DNA of 64,000 nucleotides from contig CALYDD020000391.1 in NCBI GenBank assembly GCA_944472135.2, positions 248,001 to 312,000 on the forward strand, written 5' to 3'. Below are positions 1 through 11,644 of the stretch, one piece after another; position 1 is the stretch's first letter, and every line of letters starts with the position of its first letter. The translations under genes were made by a program, and so were the position numbers. The notes beneath the pieces are model-generated. The model saw nothing but the letters and a program-made list of their open reading frames with translations, ran no database searches and was not told the DNA's origin. Source of the stretch: Trichobilharzia regenti. Taxonomy: Eukaryota > Platyhelminthes > Trematoda > Strigeidida > Schistosomatidae.

Positions 1-748
1 CAGCCAGAAGTGCTTCGTAGTCAGATTGAAGTGATCTTAACACTAGACGGCCATTTGGTGCCCATTTTGGTCCGAACGCATCAGTGGTATACCTGAATCG
101 AATGAGCTCACACAGCCGAATATTTCCAGATCGCCCAAATCCAGGATGGGTGCTTGTACAAAGTGGTTGGAGATTGAATCTTCATCATCAACTATGGTAT
201 GAAGCAGGTGGCATTGTAATCTGAGTGATTTTGGTTTCCCAAGGAGACTGTGGTAGAGGTTCAAGTAGAACTGTGTGGCTTGCGAACTGTGAGTTAAACT
301 CTACTCACTTGAATACCTGAGTGCTCACTCACCCTAGTCAGTTGTCTTTGGTCACCCCATGGCTAGCTGCATTCTAATCCTAATACCACAGTTTCATAGG
401 ACAAAGTCACCGGATGTGAAAATAAGTGACGGATTGTCTTGAGACCACAAGTCGTGTAAATAATGCAATTCAGATGGAAAAGCAATGTACGCCAGTCAAC
501 AGCTTGACGAGTTATGGCTAGAGGCATAAGGTTTCAAATAAATCAGTGGAGAAATTGTGACACGTGAGTGGACAGATTTCTAGGACCTTGTGGATTTGCC
601 TAATCTTAGTGTGAATGTGGTGATAGATAACATGACACTGGCATACAAGGGGGAAAATTGTGATATGAATATAGACACCAAGCCTAAAATTTATTTTTAT
701 GCATTATGAACTCACCCAATCAAACCCATTCTCTTCAATCTTCTTCAG

Positions 749-998
749 ATATTATCGAATGTCCTCTGAAAGCATATATTCCTTCAGACAACGACTGGAT
801 TCCAAACGTGTTACCTAGAGATTTAGCTGAAAAATTATTTATTTGCATGAAGCACCGTATGCATGGTTTGCTGGTCAATTGACCGCATACGTTTTGCGTC
901 CGAACTTGCATCTTTCTCAGCTAATCAACCAAAGTTTGAGTGGATTTAGGCGGAGTGATCATCCAGTGGTTGGTGTGCACATAAGACGCACAGACAAG
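749..998 (+). pseudogene. FUT8: FUT8 copy L, exon with GVHIRRTDK motif (1-bp deletion)
   Basis: The acceptor TTCTTCAG precedes 749 and the donor GTGAGT starts at 999. The exon is 250 bp against 251 bp in the right arm. Reading from the acceptor gives IIECPLKAYIPSD and onward until the deletion near 838. After it, the correct frame (LHEAPYAWFAGQL to RRTDK) is only reached by a frame change. The motif arginines and the following Asp-Lys are still encoded but out of frame. Confidence 0.9.
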
Positions 999-1039
999 GT
1001 GAGTGTTCTAATAAATCATCAACTGCATTTGAGTATAAC

Positions 1040-2140
1040 ATGGTGATGTGATTAAACGGACTGGCTGAACACTAAGTGTCAAAATTAATGTTGCATCACA
1101 CCGCTGAAATGCCAAACTGGGGGCAAACGACGTAGGAATAGAAGTCATCATGTGTCGGGAAACTCCCAGAGAAATGAATGAAATCCAGAAATATTCGCAG
1201 ACTTCTTCGAAGGCAAAAGACAATTCTACGACACACTGGCTTGCACCTGAAGCAGAACAGGAAGGCTTCAGGCAAACGAGACAAACAAACGGAACATTGA
1301 ATCAGATAACCAGGTTGTTATGCGAGAAGAGATCAACCCAGATGAAACCAATCAAAGGTGATGTAGCAAAGGAAACCAGTCAGTGACAGGACTGTCAGTG
1401 GACACCATTTAGTCGACAAAAGTAGAAGTCTTCAATACCAATACGTCAATGAAAACTAGGAAGGCAGAAGTTTCAGTCAAATAGATTTCCTGCAAAAGCA
1501 CTGTAAGCAGATCTCAACATCTCAGTGGATATCCTTGCACAACTACTACAGGAAGTGTGGGAGGAAAAAGTCTACCTACTGATTGGAAGAAAGACTACGT
1601 CATCAAACTACCAGAAAACTGCAACCTAGGACTTTTCAAACACTGGCGTGGAAACATGCTTCTATCTGCACCAAGCAAATTATTAGCTTGTCTCGTGCTG
1701 AAGGGACTAAACGACGTTGTGGATGCGAAATTCCGCCGTCAACAACATGGATTCAATTAAAACAAAGTCTCTGCAGATCACATCGCAACACTACGGTCCA
1801 ACACCACAGAATGCCCCGAACCTTCATCAACCTCATTTAATACCTGCATCACTATGTCACTTGTCAGGTGGTTCACAGCGGAAAGCTCAAGGGGGACATT
1901 GGACAGAGCAAGATAAGGTCACCTACTATCACCGATAATATTACCGGTTGTGGGCACTGGATCATGCAACAGACTGTAGAGAGAAGTCAGGAATTAGTTG
2001 GGCCGACAAGAAGACCAGAGGATTTGGACTTCGCGGATGACATTTTTAGTCTCATATAAACTCAAAGATTTACAGGCAAAATCCTACCAGTTGGCAGTGT
2101 AGTCAGTGAAGACTATACTTTAAGTGAACTTGAAGGGGGA
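1040..2140 (+). mobile_element. RTE-type non-LTR retrotransposon remnant in FUT8 intron, copy L
   Basis: Frameshifted ORFs read DWKKDYVIKLPENCNLGLF, WRGNMLLSAPSKLLACLVL and LNDVVDAKFRRQQHGFN, typical of the fingers/palm start of RTE-clade reverse transcriptase in flukes. The endonuclease part is missing: sequence jumps from the motif near 1,180 (GAAATGAATGA) straight to a later part of the element, relative to the right arm copy. It sits in the intron after the GVHIRRTDK exon, in the same orientation as the gene. Its mate in the right arm is at 38,830-40,720. Confidence 0.75.
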
Positions 2141-2149
2141 GAGATGATA

Positions 2150-2515
2150 AAGATAGAGTTTATTGATGTTATTTTAAGTTTTTCTTAATCCCTGTTTACT
2201 CTAACATATTTTCATACCCGAACTTCGTATTTACTTTCAAATTTAATCCCTGATTGCATAAACAATTATTCATTACATTAGTTTTATCCAAACATCCTGT
2301 CTATTTTGTTATTTCTACATTTCTAACCCCTAATTGCACAATGTCAATCTTCTTAGTTATTATGATGCTACTTTGTTTATTTTATCCATTCCCCTGTTTA
2401 TTATGGCATTCTAATTCCCAATTTTAATTTTTATTAATTTCACCCTTAACGTGAAATTATTCTGGAACTTTCCCATCGATTTGATATAAATACACGAATG
2501 TACAGCCTAGATGGT
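2150..2515. other. AT-rich, pyrimidine-biased segment present only in arm L
   Basis: About 365 bp of T/C-rich plus strand with runs such as TTTATT and AATTTTAATTTTTATTAATT. It replaces the 3' reverse-transcriptase half that the right arm keeps. There is no ORF. It could be the 3' untranslated part of another retroelement. Confidence 0.45.
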
Positions 2516-2860
2516 GACTTCATCGAAAAAAAATTTTCTTCACTGCAATTGTCTTCTCAATAACTCCTATGACACAATGTGTATATTGCGTGATCAAGAA
2601 ATATGCAGAAGGAAATGAAGACAGCGCTGGGTGGCATCTCGACCCAGCACACTGAGTGAGCAGCGAATAGGGAACGACAAGTTGGGCGTCTGAGTGTGAC
2701 ATGTAGGAGATTGTGTGAGAAGGAGATAAGAGTCTGTGGGCGATCTCTGAGCTAAATACAGAATACTAAGGAGAATAGAATGCAGTGTAAATGAGCTGTT
2801 GAAGCCCTATGTCCCACCTGGAACACAAGCGAATAAAGAAAATAACAGAAACAAATATAT
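2515..2860 (+). mobile_element. RTE 3' end, copy L
   Basis: Ends with the RTE-style tail CTGTTGAAGCCCTATGTCCC followed by TGGAAC and AATAA, the same tail seen at about 26,570 and 61,900. The reverse complement is recognisable at about 38,830-39,060 in the right arm. Confidence 0.6.
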
Positions 2861-3316
2861 ATTCACGGACGTCATTCAACTAACTAACCAACTCATGACA
2901 CAGGAGGTGGATCGAATCCCCCGTGCATTATTTCTAATCTCAACTAGGAACTACTACATGATATGTGACGAATTTCAGCGTAGAAATGAAACTGAGTGAG
3001 TGAGCTGCAGGCATTGGTGGGGACGTCATAAGTTGTGTATCTTTTACACAACGATGAAGAATACTAAGCATAATTTCGAAAGTTAGGAACGGAAAGGTGA
3101 TGAAGAGAAGACTTGCAGCAGCACGTGTTGGTAGAATTGTTCACTTAGCAAAATCATGTGTATTAATGACATCTATACATAAGGCCTGCATTGATATCTG
3201 AATGTTTCTGTTCACTTCACAACATTATTCATCTGATTGTGTTGAAGAGAAACAAGCGAAAATCTAGCAACTTTGGCTCAGGAATATCCACCAATGATTT
3301 GCTATGTACTAGTTTT

Positions 3317-3695
3317 CCCCGTCGCGAAATTATTGTTATGTACTGGTCGAGAATTTAATAGTCCTGACGCAAGAAAGACGGAAATCAAAAGACCACTAGG
3401 TTTGCAATGATACTTCTATTTTCCAAAACACAAGGAGAATCAAAATGTCACACAAGAGTGTGTGAGAGCAAAAATATAAGAATGTCCGAACAAGTGTGTG
3501 AACACAAGTGTGTGAGCGAATATTCAAAATGAACAAATCAATAGACAGTCTTAACATGATTGCCTAGTTGTAATGGAATATCGATCCACATATACATCGC
3601 AAATATACAGACTGTCAAAAAACACATATTATATGGATACATATCACCAAGGACAGACTGACAAACAAAACACACATATTATATAGATATATATC
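3317..3695 (+). mobile_element. Arm-L-specific LTR-like insertion (379 bp)
   Basis: Absent from the corresponding right-arm intron, where the sequence passes directly from CCACCAATG to the TATTAGACTG region. It is flanked by a direct repeat AGTTTT (3311-3316 and 3696-3701). Its first half contains TTATTGTTATGTACTGGTCG and CCTGACGCAAGAA, shared with the copies at 9,590-9,965 (minus) and 31,625-32,000 (plus). It probably inserted after the arms formed; solo LTR or MITE. Confidence 0.65.
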
Positions 3696-3820
3696 AGTTT
3701 TAACCGATTAGACTGAGAGAAAGAAAGAAATGAAGAATCAGGAAGGCTTTTGATGTATAATAATGCTTGCATTTTGTTGTCTTAAATAACCAAGCTAAAT
3801 TATTTAATTTACATTTCCAG

Positions 3821-3928
3821 CTAATTTGGGAAGCTCAATCACATGATTTGGAAGAGTACATGAAGCATGTGGACGATTATTTCAATTCATTTGAGAATAC
3901 TACACCTCTTTTGAAGCCCGAAATATAT
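3821..3928 (+). pseudogene. FUT8: FUT8 copy L, 36-codon exon
   Basis: The acceptor ACATTTCCAG ends at 3820 and the donor GTAAGT starts at 3929; both junctions are phase 0. The exon encodes a segment from LIWEAQSHDLEEYM to LLKPEIY. In human FUT8 the equivalent segment begins VGTE and includes the conserved Glu373 and Tyr382; both residues have counterparts here (LIWE, EEY). The sequence appears identical to the right-arm exon. Confidence 0.9.
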
Positions 3929-4745
3929 GTAAGTAGTATTTTGTACCATATAGTAATGAATGAATAGTGTCGATCGCAAGCCCAGTTTCCACACGAGTAG
4001 CTTGAATCAGTGTTTTAACTCGTCATGGATTACTCGATCTTCATATTTTGAGGAAATCCTGAGATTATTGTTTGCATTTTACGTGAGTTACTATGAGAAC
4101 ACATTTTTAAGACTCCATCATTGGTGACAACAGATTTCCCAGCTTCCTAAAATGAAAACCAGAACTTCACTGGGAATAAAGACAGCAAACACTCCTGCAT
4201 ACTATTCAAATCAGTTTACTTAGCATGCTGTAGCTTTCACACTTAGGATTTTGCCGATGCTTTAGGCACAAACAGATTTAAGCTACCTACATGTGTCGAC
4301 AAACAGCTCACCATCACAATAAACCATACTTAATGATTTTCACTAAGGAGACATAAGGAGTATACAAGTATGAGAGGAGGAAAGTCACAATGAGACACAA
4401 AGTTACATCACAACACATCTGAAACACCAATCAGAAGATTGTACAACTGTGTTAACTATGTCATTGCACAATGTTCATTGTGCGGAATACTCGAAATAAT
4501 GCTGTAAGCAAAGTGTTGATATTGAGGGTATTAGCAATGAATGCTAAAACGAGACAGAAGAAAAGATTGTTCAGAGCAATCATAGAAAATCGGCAGACCA
4601 CTTATTGTATGACAAATTTGTTTAATTTCAATGGAAGTAATCCGGTGTGAACTAAATGTGGTTTCAGTGATAATTATTTCTGAATGATACTGCTCACATA
4701 TCAACTTTAGGTGATGTGGTCCATTCATATTCTCGAAATATGTTT

Positions 4746-5310
4746 TCATATGTTTTGTGACCAGGTGATATGAACGAGTGAATTGACACGCATCTCCATG
4801 ACACCCAACAATACCATATAACTGTGCAGCTTTGAAGTGAAGCTACGGAAACAGCGCTGATCTTTGACCGATATCTTTAATTGTGCTTGTACTTTCATTG
4901 CAAATATCTTACTAGCGGCTTCTGGAGGTTTGAGGAACTTCAGTCGAGATCGGGGATTAATGTAAGTTAGATAGTGATTGAAAACTAGGGAGCACCGCGA
5001 AGCTGCTTTGTCCCAGCTCCACACTCCATCGGCATGCACCCTTGACCGAACCAATTATTGCACCTAGGATTTTCACTTAACACAGCTAGCATGTTGAACA
5101 TCACCGCTACGCTACCTCAAGCCGATGTCATCGACGAATATCTGCCTTCACATGAAATCAGCTATTTGGTAGATTTCATTGAAAGTGGTTTCGTGTGAAC
5201 TTATAGTAGGATTATCAGTCTAGGATTGTGGCCATCACCAAATATCGAAAATCAAGTGTGAGAGGTGAGACGATGAGTCATGCATAGTCATGTATAAACG
5301 TGTCAAAGTA
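4746..5310. repeat. Near-identical intron block shared by the arms (L)
   Basis: I saw no mismatch with the reverse complement of about 36,700-37,260 in a base-by-base reading. A 102-codon ORF (4746-5054 minus) and its partner (36,948-37,256 plus) give the same protein. The flanks diverge at once on both sides. I do not think the ORF is a gene; it is intronic and antisense to FUT8. Confidence 0.8.
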
Positions 5311-5511
5311 TTCGCATGACGATGCGATTTCATTTGAAAGAAGTATTACCCCATATTATGCTATGATTGGAACTAATTCAACTTTCATGTGTGTCAATCC
5401 TGTGTTATGGTAATTGTGCACTACATTTTACACTAGATTGCACTCTTGCTACCAAGTGTAGTTTTGGGATTTTCAAAGATAAGCGCATTTCTTCCAACAC
5501 TTTTCTTTCAG

Positions 5512-5781
5512 AATTCGAATGGCTACAACTGGAATAATCACACAAAGGATATTGGACGTTTCACACATAGAAACAGAAGTGTTTATTTGACGACAGATGA
5601 ACCTTCTCTCTTCAACCAGTTCAACACGAACTATCCAGACTATATTCTATATGGCAGTCAAAGAAGGTCGATGTCAGCTGGTGTAGAAAATCGCAGAAGC
5701 ATGGATTCAATGAGTAATGCATTTACTGACACACTGGCCTTATCAGAAACAGATTTTCTGGTGTGCACATTTTCATCAAAT
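5512..5781 (+). pseudogene. FUT8: FUT8 copy L, 90-codon catalytic exon
   Basis: The acceptor CTTTCAG ends at 5511 and the donor GTGAGT starts at 5782; the exon is phase 0 at both ends. It encodes NSNGYNWNN to DFLVCTFSSN, including YLTTDEPS (human YLATDDPS) and ETDFLVCTFSS. It differs from the right-arm exon at 12 bases, 9 of them replacements, six of these in the short stretch between SLF and the YILYGSQ segment. Confidence 0.9.
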
Positions 5782-5840
5782 GTGAGTAACCTTGTTATAT
5801 TTCACTCTATTTATCCTGTGTAATCAGTATGGAAGGGATG

Positions 5841-6101
5841 CTTTTCACAGCATTAAGGTGAAAGAAATCTCAGACTATGTTAGCTCGCTCCTGATCCACT
5901 TGTTGGATAATATCGCACTTGACACGTCAACTGGTGATGTTGACCTGTATTTCACATAAGCCTCGGAATGAATTCTGTCAGACATCTCCACACTAGGGAG
6001 ATGTTGAGTATTCAGTTCGGTGTGATGTACACTGGTTCTGTAACAGTTGTTATCACTGTTCATTGTTCGAAATTCATAATAGCAATGAAAACCAAAAAGT
6101 G
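5841..6101. other. About 260-bp indel between arms (present in L)
   Basis: The left intron after the catalytic exon holds about 260 bp between GGAAGGGATG and the TCAAAAGGAGTAATTG motif. The right arm joins these two directly (about 36,170-36,180). No element ends are recognised, so a deletion in R is as likely as an insertion in L. Confidence 0.7.
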
Positions 6102-6257
6102 GTCAAAAGGAGTAATTGTAGCAGTATCTGCCAACATTGGTTTCAATTGGCACAAGTTACTTCCAAGCGGCTTTATTAGTGTTTTTGTGTTTGTCGAATC
6201 ACATGAAAACGGATTTTGCTCATCTGATACGATATAATAACTCACTTCGTGTTTCAG

Positions 6258-6605
6258 ATGTGTCGTCTGGCGTATGAATTAATGCAGACCCGTCATGAGA
6301 AACTGGGTGATGCATCACAACTGGTTAAATCTCTCGATAATCTGCACCATTCAGAGGATTTCTCGAAAGTCAAATTTGAGGTGCTGATACCAGATTTGAG
6401 AGCGGGACTGAACTATGGCGATTTGGTAAATCTATACAAAAATCACTGGAACGGTTCCTCATCCAACATCCTCATGTGGCGTAATGATGGCCGAAGTGGG
6501 GATGGGCAACAGAAATTATCGAGTGTCAAGCAAAGGAATTCATTTGATGTACCTGCATATAAATTCAGACCTGAGTTGAAAATAACCAATTTCAGCTGGT
6601 TGTAG
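6258..6605 (+). pseudogene. FUT8: FUT8 copy L, terminal exon with SH3-like domain
   Basis: The acceptor GTTTCAG ends at 6257 and the stop TAG is at 6603-6605. It encodes MCRLAYELMQTRHEK, then the C-terminal SH3-like domain (LNYGDLVNLY, KNHWNG), and ends NFSWL. About three bases differ from the right copy, two of them giving amino-acid changes. A candidate poly(A) signal, AATAAA, lies near 7,143. Confidence 0.9.
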
Positions 6606-6934
6606 AAGGGAAAATCACCTTCAGGTGTAACGCCTTACAACTGTAATCTCTGTAATATTTCTACCTTGATTTCTTATATACTGACTTACACAATATGCGT
6701 TTCTCTTATCTTTCAAGTGGATTTGTGTATTTGTGCGAGAATGACTGTCATTAAGAAGAGTTTAGTGTCTTCTTGTGTTTGTGTGTATTCATTGTCATGA
6801 CGAGAAATTCCATATGGTTTGGGAGAAATTGTGATTGAGATGAGTGAACTAGGCATACTTCTATAAGCATTAGTGTATTTCAACATGCAGATATTGCCTT
6901 CTTTGATTACTTGTTATCCCTGTACGATGGCATG

Positions 6935-8325
6935 TTCGAGTAGAACTTGAAATGATGACTTTTACGCAGACGGGTTATTGTTGAGATATTTTAGTCGTAT
7001 TTGCTTCAGTTATTTATATGCGGATAGATTGGGAGTTCACATCTGCATTCGTGATGCTTTTTCTTACTGAAGTATGAACAGGCATGAAAGCGACTATTGT
7101 TGGTCTTCATCCTATAGTGAGATTGGATATTCAATAGTACGGAATAAATATCTGCATATGATAGTGAATAAAAAGTCATGATTCATGAATCATTCGCCAT
7201 TAGAAGCATTCGTCCAACGATGTGATGTACTCATCTAAATGACACTACTTCGTCCTTTATTTTCATCAGAGAAGTAGTCAAATGTTTTATTATTTATTCA
7301 ACCACATATTACCAATAAAGTCACCTACTCTGATACACTAAAGCTACATCTTTAAGAAATTCGTCGACTTTTACATTAGGTTATGTCTTGCTCCCCGAGA
7401 AATAACAACATCGCAATGTTCAACGCTTGTTTAGTAAACTTTTCTTTTCACTGAATTAGATTACGCTTCACTTTAGTTAATAAGAATGTGTGAACACCGC
7501 AAATATTGAAATATAATTAGCTGTGTTGGTAAATTTTATACCTCATTTGAAATTAGTTTGGTCACGCCGATGAGAAGTAAACAAATACTGACTACTTTTT
7601 TGAGACAGTAGATTGTCCTTATTCGAAAACCATACACGATTCAACATTGCAAGCTATTTCGTTCCACCTTGGTTTCTGTCGGACTTCTGCTTATTCTAAG
7701 CTTCTACCTAACAAGAATCCTTGCATTCTGATATTATTGTTTCTGAAGAACGCATTATTCGAGTTTTTTAACTTCCCGTTGAACCTTGAAATATTTGTTA
7801 GTAGTATAGAACCATACGTAGAACAATCCCTCTCCGTGAATTCACGGTACAACTGACACATTCATATGTTATATCCTACAATGTATTATTCGTTTCGCTT
7901 TCAGACTTTGAGAAGGCTATCTGAAAGCACCTAACGAAATTTCAGCTGATACTTTGTCTCAATATAATATATGTATGCATATACCAGTCAGTCACATTTT
8001 ACTCACCGACATTCCTGTGAAAATGAGATTAAATGCATAGTTGGAATCAGGCTTCTCAAATATTAGCCAAACTAATTGAACAGCAATTACTGATATGCTA
8101 AAATACCAAGATAGACTGAAGGTATTGCAATGGATAAATGAAAATGTGGGTCAAACATATAATAAATATCCACTTATTCAATAAACTGTAGGCCTCCATT
8201 ATATACAGGATTGTTTGTGCAAACAGTCGTTAGAGGCGAGACAGGTATTAGCGGTAATCAGTGTGCATACATCTTTAACCCTTGATATAGTATCAAGATG
8301 AAAATATAAGTTAGAAAATACAATT
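6935..8325. other. Arm-L-only segment downstream of FUT8
   Basis: Pairing with the right arm stops near 6,931/35,345 and resumes near 8,325/33,290. No convincing gene, repeat or element ends seen. Contains AATAAA near 7,143 and 7,312. Confidence 0.6.
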
Positions 8326-8564
8326 TTCGATTGCCTCCTGAGATTTTCACTTGACTGATTTCCAGCATATGTGATCCGTTCTGACTTGCACTATTTGAAG
8401 CAGCTGGTTCCCTATTTAATAGTAATAATCATAATAATAAGAATAATATCTTTACTATAGACAATATATTCACCATGGTACGGACTTTTCAGCGTATTTA
8501 AATTTCAAAATGTCTATTCTTCTATTTACGGAGCACATTTCAGACTTTCAGATGATCCATCTAC

Positions 8565-8570
<6 letters not shown>

Positions 8571-8598
<28 letters not shown>
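8571..8598. repeat. (TA)n microsatellite, arm L
   Basis: Uninterrupted alternating TA. Its counterpart in the right arm is at 33,003-33,031, of similar length. Confidence 0.9.
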
Positions 8599-8600
<2 letters not shown>

Positions 8601-9446
8601 TAGCATCGAGCAAAGTACTGGGATCATTCGAAATGCAGGTCGAAATGTTTAACGGTCACGAACACAGTTAATAGGTAGGAAATTGAGGCAACGAAATGGA
8701 GTAAGCGTCAATGATGAAAATATCGTTAAGCGAAATGAACCATGGTTCTAAATGATGTTTAGATGGCTCCCCACAGAATCGTCTGGTTTGTCACTGCACC
8801 ATCAAAATTAAAGTACACAATGAAATACTCATTTGTCAAACTCCTATGAACAAAAATGTGAACTGTGGACTAACACACAAATCAGCATTATCCTAATACC
8901 TTCTTTTGTACACGCTTCTTTGGAGAATGATGCATACATTCCGAACGTGAGAGGATGCTAATCAGTTATTTACGGAGGCTGTGATTGCACTCATTGCTGG
9001 CGAGTGTCTGCTTATATTCTGGGAAACAACAGACCAATAAATATCGCAAAGTATCGACACTTATTGTCAGTTGTACTGTACTGAGTGAAAAGTGGTTTCT
9101 GTCATTTCATCTATGTCTGTTTGCAATAACATAACAGTGGGACTTTCTCAATCAGTGAACGTTGTTTTGATTTTCTGTTTAACAGTTTGTTTGCCTGCCT
9201 ACTTATCTGTGAAAACTTGCTCTACAATCTCAGGCTATACAGAACCTGAATGAGTGTCCATCTGTCATGTTTTTGACCTCCTCATATAAATAAAGAAAGG
9301 TAAATGGGTTACAGAAAAGCCGATTTTGAGGTGAGACTTAAGGAATCTTCCGCACTCCGTTTTCGTAGAAAGGAGGAAACTCATGGGAAAGGTAAGTGAG
9401 ATGGAGACACTGAGACTTGATGAAAAGAAGATATATTTGATATGTA

Positions 9447-9473
9447 TCCATATATATATATATATATATATAT
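9447..9473. repeat. (TA)n microsatellite, arm L
   Basis: Alternating TA tract, markedly longer in the right arm (about 32,113-32,150). Overlapping ORFs rich in Ile-Tyr are products of this tract. Confidence 0.9.
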
Positions 9474-9589
9474 TTATGTATGTGTGCGTATGTTGGTCTC
9501 TCTTTCTGTTTGCTCTCTTAGTCTGTGACCATTTCACTTGTATGAACTTGTCTCCTTTAGCAATGTATATTCTCCTTATATTATATTAT

Positions 9590-9965
9590 ATATAATATGA
9601 GTGTTTGTTGACAATCCGTTGCTTGGTGACATATATCCATATATGGTGGTTGTTGGCATGTCTGCTATATTTCGCTATGTATATATGGATCGATACTTCA
9701 TTATAATTAGCCATTCATGTTGAGACTGTCTAATGATTGTTCACACCCTTGTCATATATATATTTCGTTCTCACAATTTGTGTGACTGACTTACACTTAC
9801 TTCCTACTCTTGGTGTGATACCACTTCTGCATTCTCCTTGTGTTTGGAAATAGAAGTATCATCGCAAACCTAGTGGTCTTCTGATTTCCGCCTTCTTGCG
9901 TCAGGGCTATTAAATTGTCGACCAGTCCATAACAATAATTTAGCGACGAGTACATAACAATATTA
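9590..9965 (-). repeat. LTR-like dispersed repeat, arm L shared copy
   Basis: Reverse-complement match to 3,317-3,695 and to 31,625-32,000. Includes the GACCAGTCCATAACAATAA block and the CCTAGTGGTCTTCTGATTTC block. Present in both arms, so older than the duplication. Confidence 0.7.
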
Positions 9966-10086
9966 TAAAAAGAAATTTACTCCCTTCTGTTGTTCACAAT
10001 TCAAGCACGAATCGAAGCTGCATGTTTAAACCAAATAAACAAAAGTCGAGTGGGCAAATACTGTTAAGGCTTCTCCGTAGCTGAAA

Positions 10087-10281
10087 TTGTTAAAAGTGGA
10101 AGGAGTCTCGTCAAATGATGCACGCTTACGAAACAAGTCTCCTTCACTGATGACTCTCACCATATATCTCAACCAACCGCTGTGGAAAGTCATCAGTTAC
10201 TTGACGAATCACTACAACTTAATCATGCCAGTCAAAAGAAGAACATTTCAATGGATAAATGTTGACATATATGAAGCTTGA
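10087..10281 (+). other. Conserved ORF, 64 codons, arm L
   Basis: MLKVEGVSSNDARLRNKSPS... is kept open in both arms (mate 31305-31499 minus) with only three residue differences. No domain recognised. Low divergence of the whole block can explain the open frame without selection. Confidence 0.3.
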
Positions 10282-10678
10282 AATCAACGTCAAATAAATG
10301 ATTCCCCAGAGAAATGATTCCATAAGCTGTTTTCTACGGGTAACGATGAGTCATCAAATCCTTCTAGAGAGAATCAAAATGTAAGCCATCTCGACACATA
10401 CTTGTGTTGATTACTCAATTGCTTCTAATTATCTTGCTAATCTGATAAATTCATTTGTTAGAAACATTAACTTACTATGCTTGTTCACAGTTAAATAAAT
10501 TCAGATTCAAATCTCTTAGTCTCATTATGACAATGGGTAAGTTCGAATGAGTGCAGGAGGAGGATTCGATGCTACCCGTTTTATTTGTGAGGAGTTAACG
10601 TGTATTTATATAAGCCTGATAGTAATATCCTTTAAATATTGTCTGTCATACTTTGTTGGACTTGTGGAGTGAAACCAT

Positions 10679-10963
10679 ATGATTACACAGCCGAAGTCCT
10701 CTATGTGGTATGTTTTTAAGGCTATCTGTCTGCACACTGATTTAATTCCACCTGCACGATCATTATGCCGAAAATTTAACTTCATTAAGTGTGTGGAGGA
10801 TTTCAACTCTTGCGATCACGGCTTGCTTACGTCTGTTGATCGTGGAAACTTTGTCAAGTTTACTGCTCGTTTGAACTTGGTTTCCATAAATGACTGTAAT
10901 GCAAATGAATCCCGTAGGAGGTCTCCCTCGCCAAATCCTGACCATTTCATTATTCGTATTTGA
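10679..10963 (+). other. Conserved ORF, 94 codons, arm L
   Basis: MITQPKSSMWYVFKAICLHT... has a mate at 30623-30907 (minus) with a few changes clustered at GNFVKFTAR/GKPVRFTAS. The opposite strand is also open (10606-10806) and its product is identical between arms, so the frame choice is unclear. No family recognised. Confidence 0.3.
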
Positions 10964-11176
10964 TTGAAAGTACATGATAAGGTGAGCAACAGAGCTTTAC
11001 TTCACCTCACACAATGTCTTCTACAAAGGTGTTATCGACATAATAATATTCATATGTTTAGATGGATGTCTCTGGATACATACTAAGAAAAATTCGTTGA
11101 TGAAATATCGGATGTTACTACCACCTGCTATCTCAAGATCTGACTAGACATTTTCGGACCTACTGAAACACTGTTT

Positions 11177-11407
11177 ATGGGGTTTGATAGGATCTCTTCT
11201 TCGCACATAAAAAGGTTTCCTGGAGGAAAACAGCATTTATATAAGTCGGATGATAATGCTGGTGTTAGAAGGTTGAACTGTTTAGTAAAGTCTGCAATGC
11301 AATATTTGAATAAATATTCTTATCATAGAAAAATGTTTCCGAAATATGGAAACCTTTTAGTCAACTTAGCAAAACCTGAATTTCTATCTGTGCTTGTTTT
11401 GGTGTAG
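11177..11407 (+). other. Conserved ORF, 76 codons, arm L
   Basis: MGFDRISSSHIKRFPGGKQH... is matched by 30179-30409 (minus) with about ten residue changes and no stop in either. No domain recognised; possibly an old retroelement fragment. Confidence 0.3.
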
Positions 11408-11644
11408 TTGCCTTAAGTCAATCTTTTCTACGACTTCAAGCTACCCATCGCCTCTAGTCATATAAACAGTTATTTTCCAGGTTTCGATCAAAAGGATGTA
11501 TTCACACTTATCAAATCCCCAAACCCACCGCACAAAGAAAACTCTGATGGTGTGCCAAGTCTTTTGCATTAGAAGTGAGAAAATATTTTGTGTCAATCTT
11601 TCACACAAATGTTTGGTGCATAATTTCAAAGAGATACATTGGGA

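Larger units (their letters stand above)
749..6605 (+). pseudogene. FUT8: FUT8 copy L (alpha-1,6-fucosyltransferase, 3' half, frameshifted)
   Basis: Four exons (749-998, 3821-3928, 5512-5781, 6258-6605) with AG/GT borders encode the catalytic C-terminal half and SH3-like tail of FUT8, the Golgi enzyme that adds core alpha-1,6-fucose to N-glycans. The GVHIRRTDK signature, a TDEPSLF segment, DFLVCTFSS and an NHW-containing SH3 region are recognisable. Compared with the right copy, the first exon is one base short near 838 (TTATTTATTTG against TTATTATATTTG). That shifts the frame and gives a stop at 880-882 before the catalytic arginines. The other three exons are open. N-terminal exons, if present, lie left of base 1. 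I infer a pseudogene; a single-base assembly error is the alternative. Confidence 0.85.

Noticed and set aside
843..1046. Left FUT8 exon as a short protein starting at its own Met
   Set aside because: The Met arises from the frameshifted reading; comparison with the right arm shows it is the middle of an exon.
4746..5054. 102-codon ORF identical in both arms as a gene
   Set aside because: It is antisense inside a FUT8 intron, has no recognisable domain, and identity extends well beyond the ORF, so conversion explains it better.
9265..9595. Overlapping ORFs on both strands rich in Ile and Tyr
   Set aside because: They are translations of the (TA)n tract and flanks.
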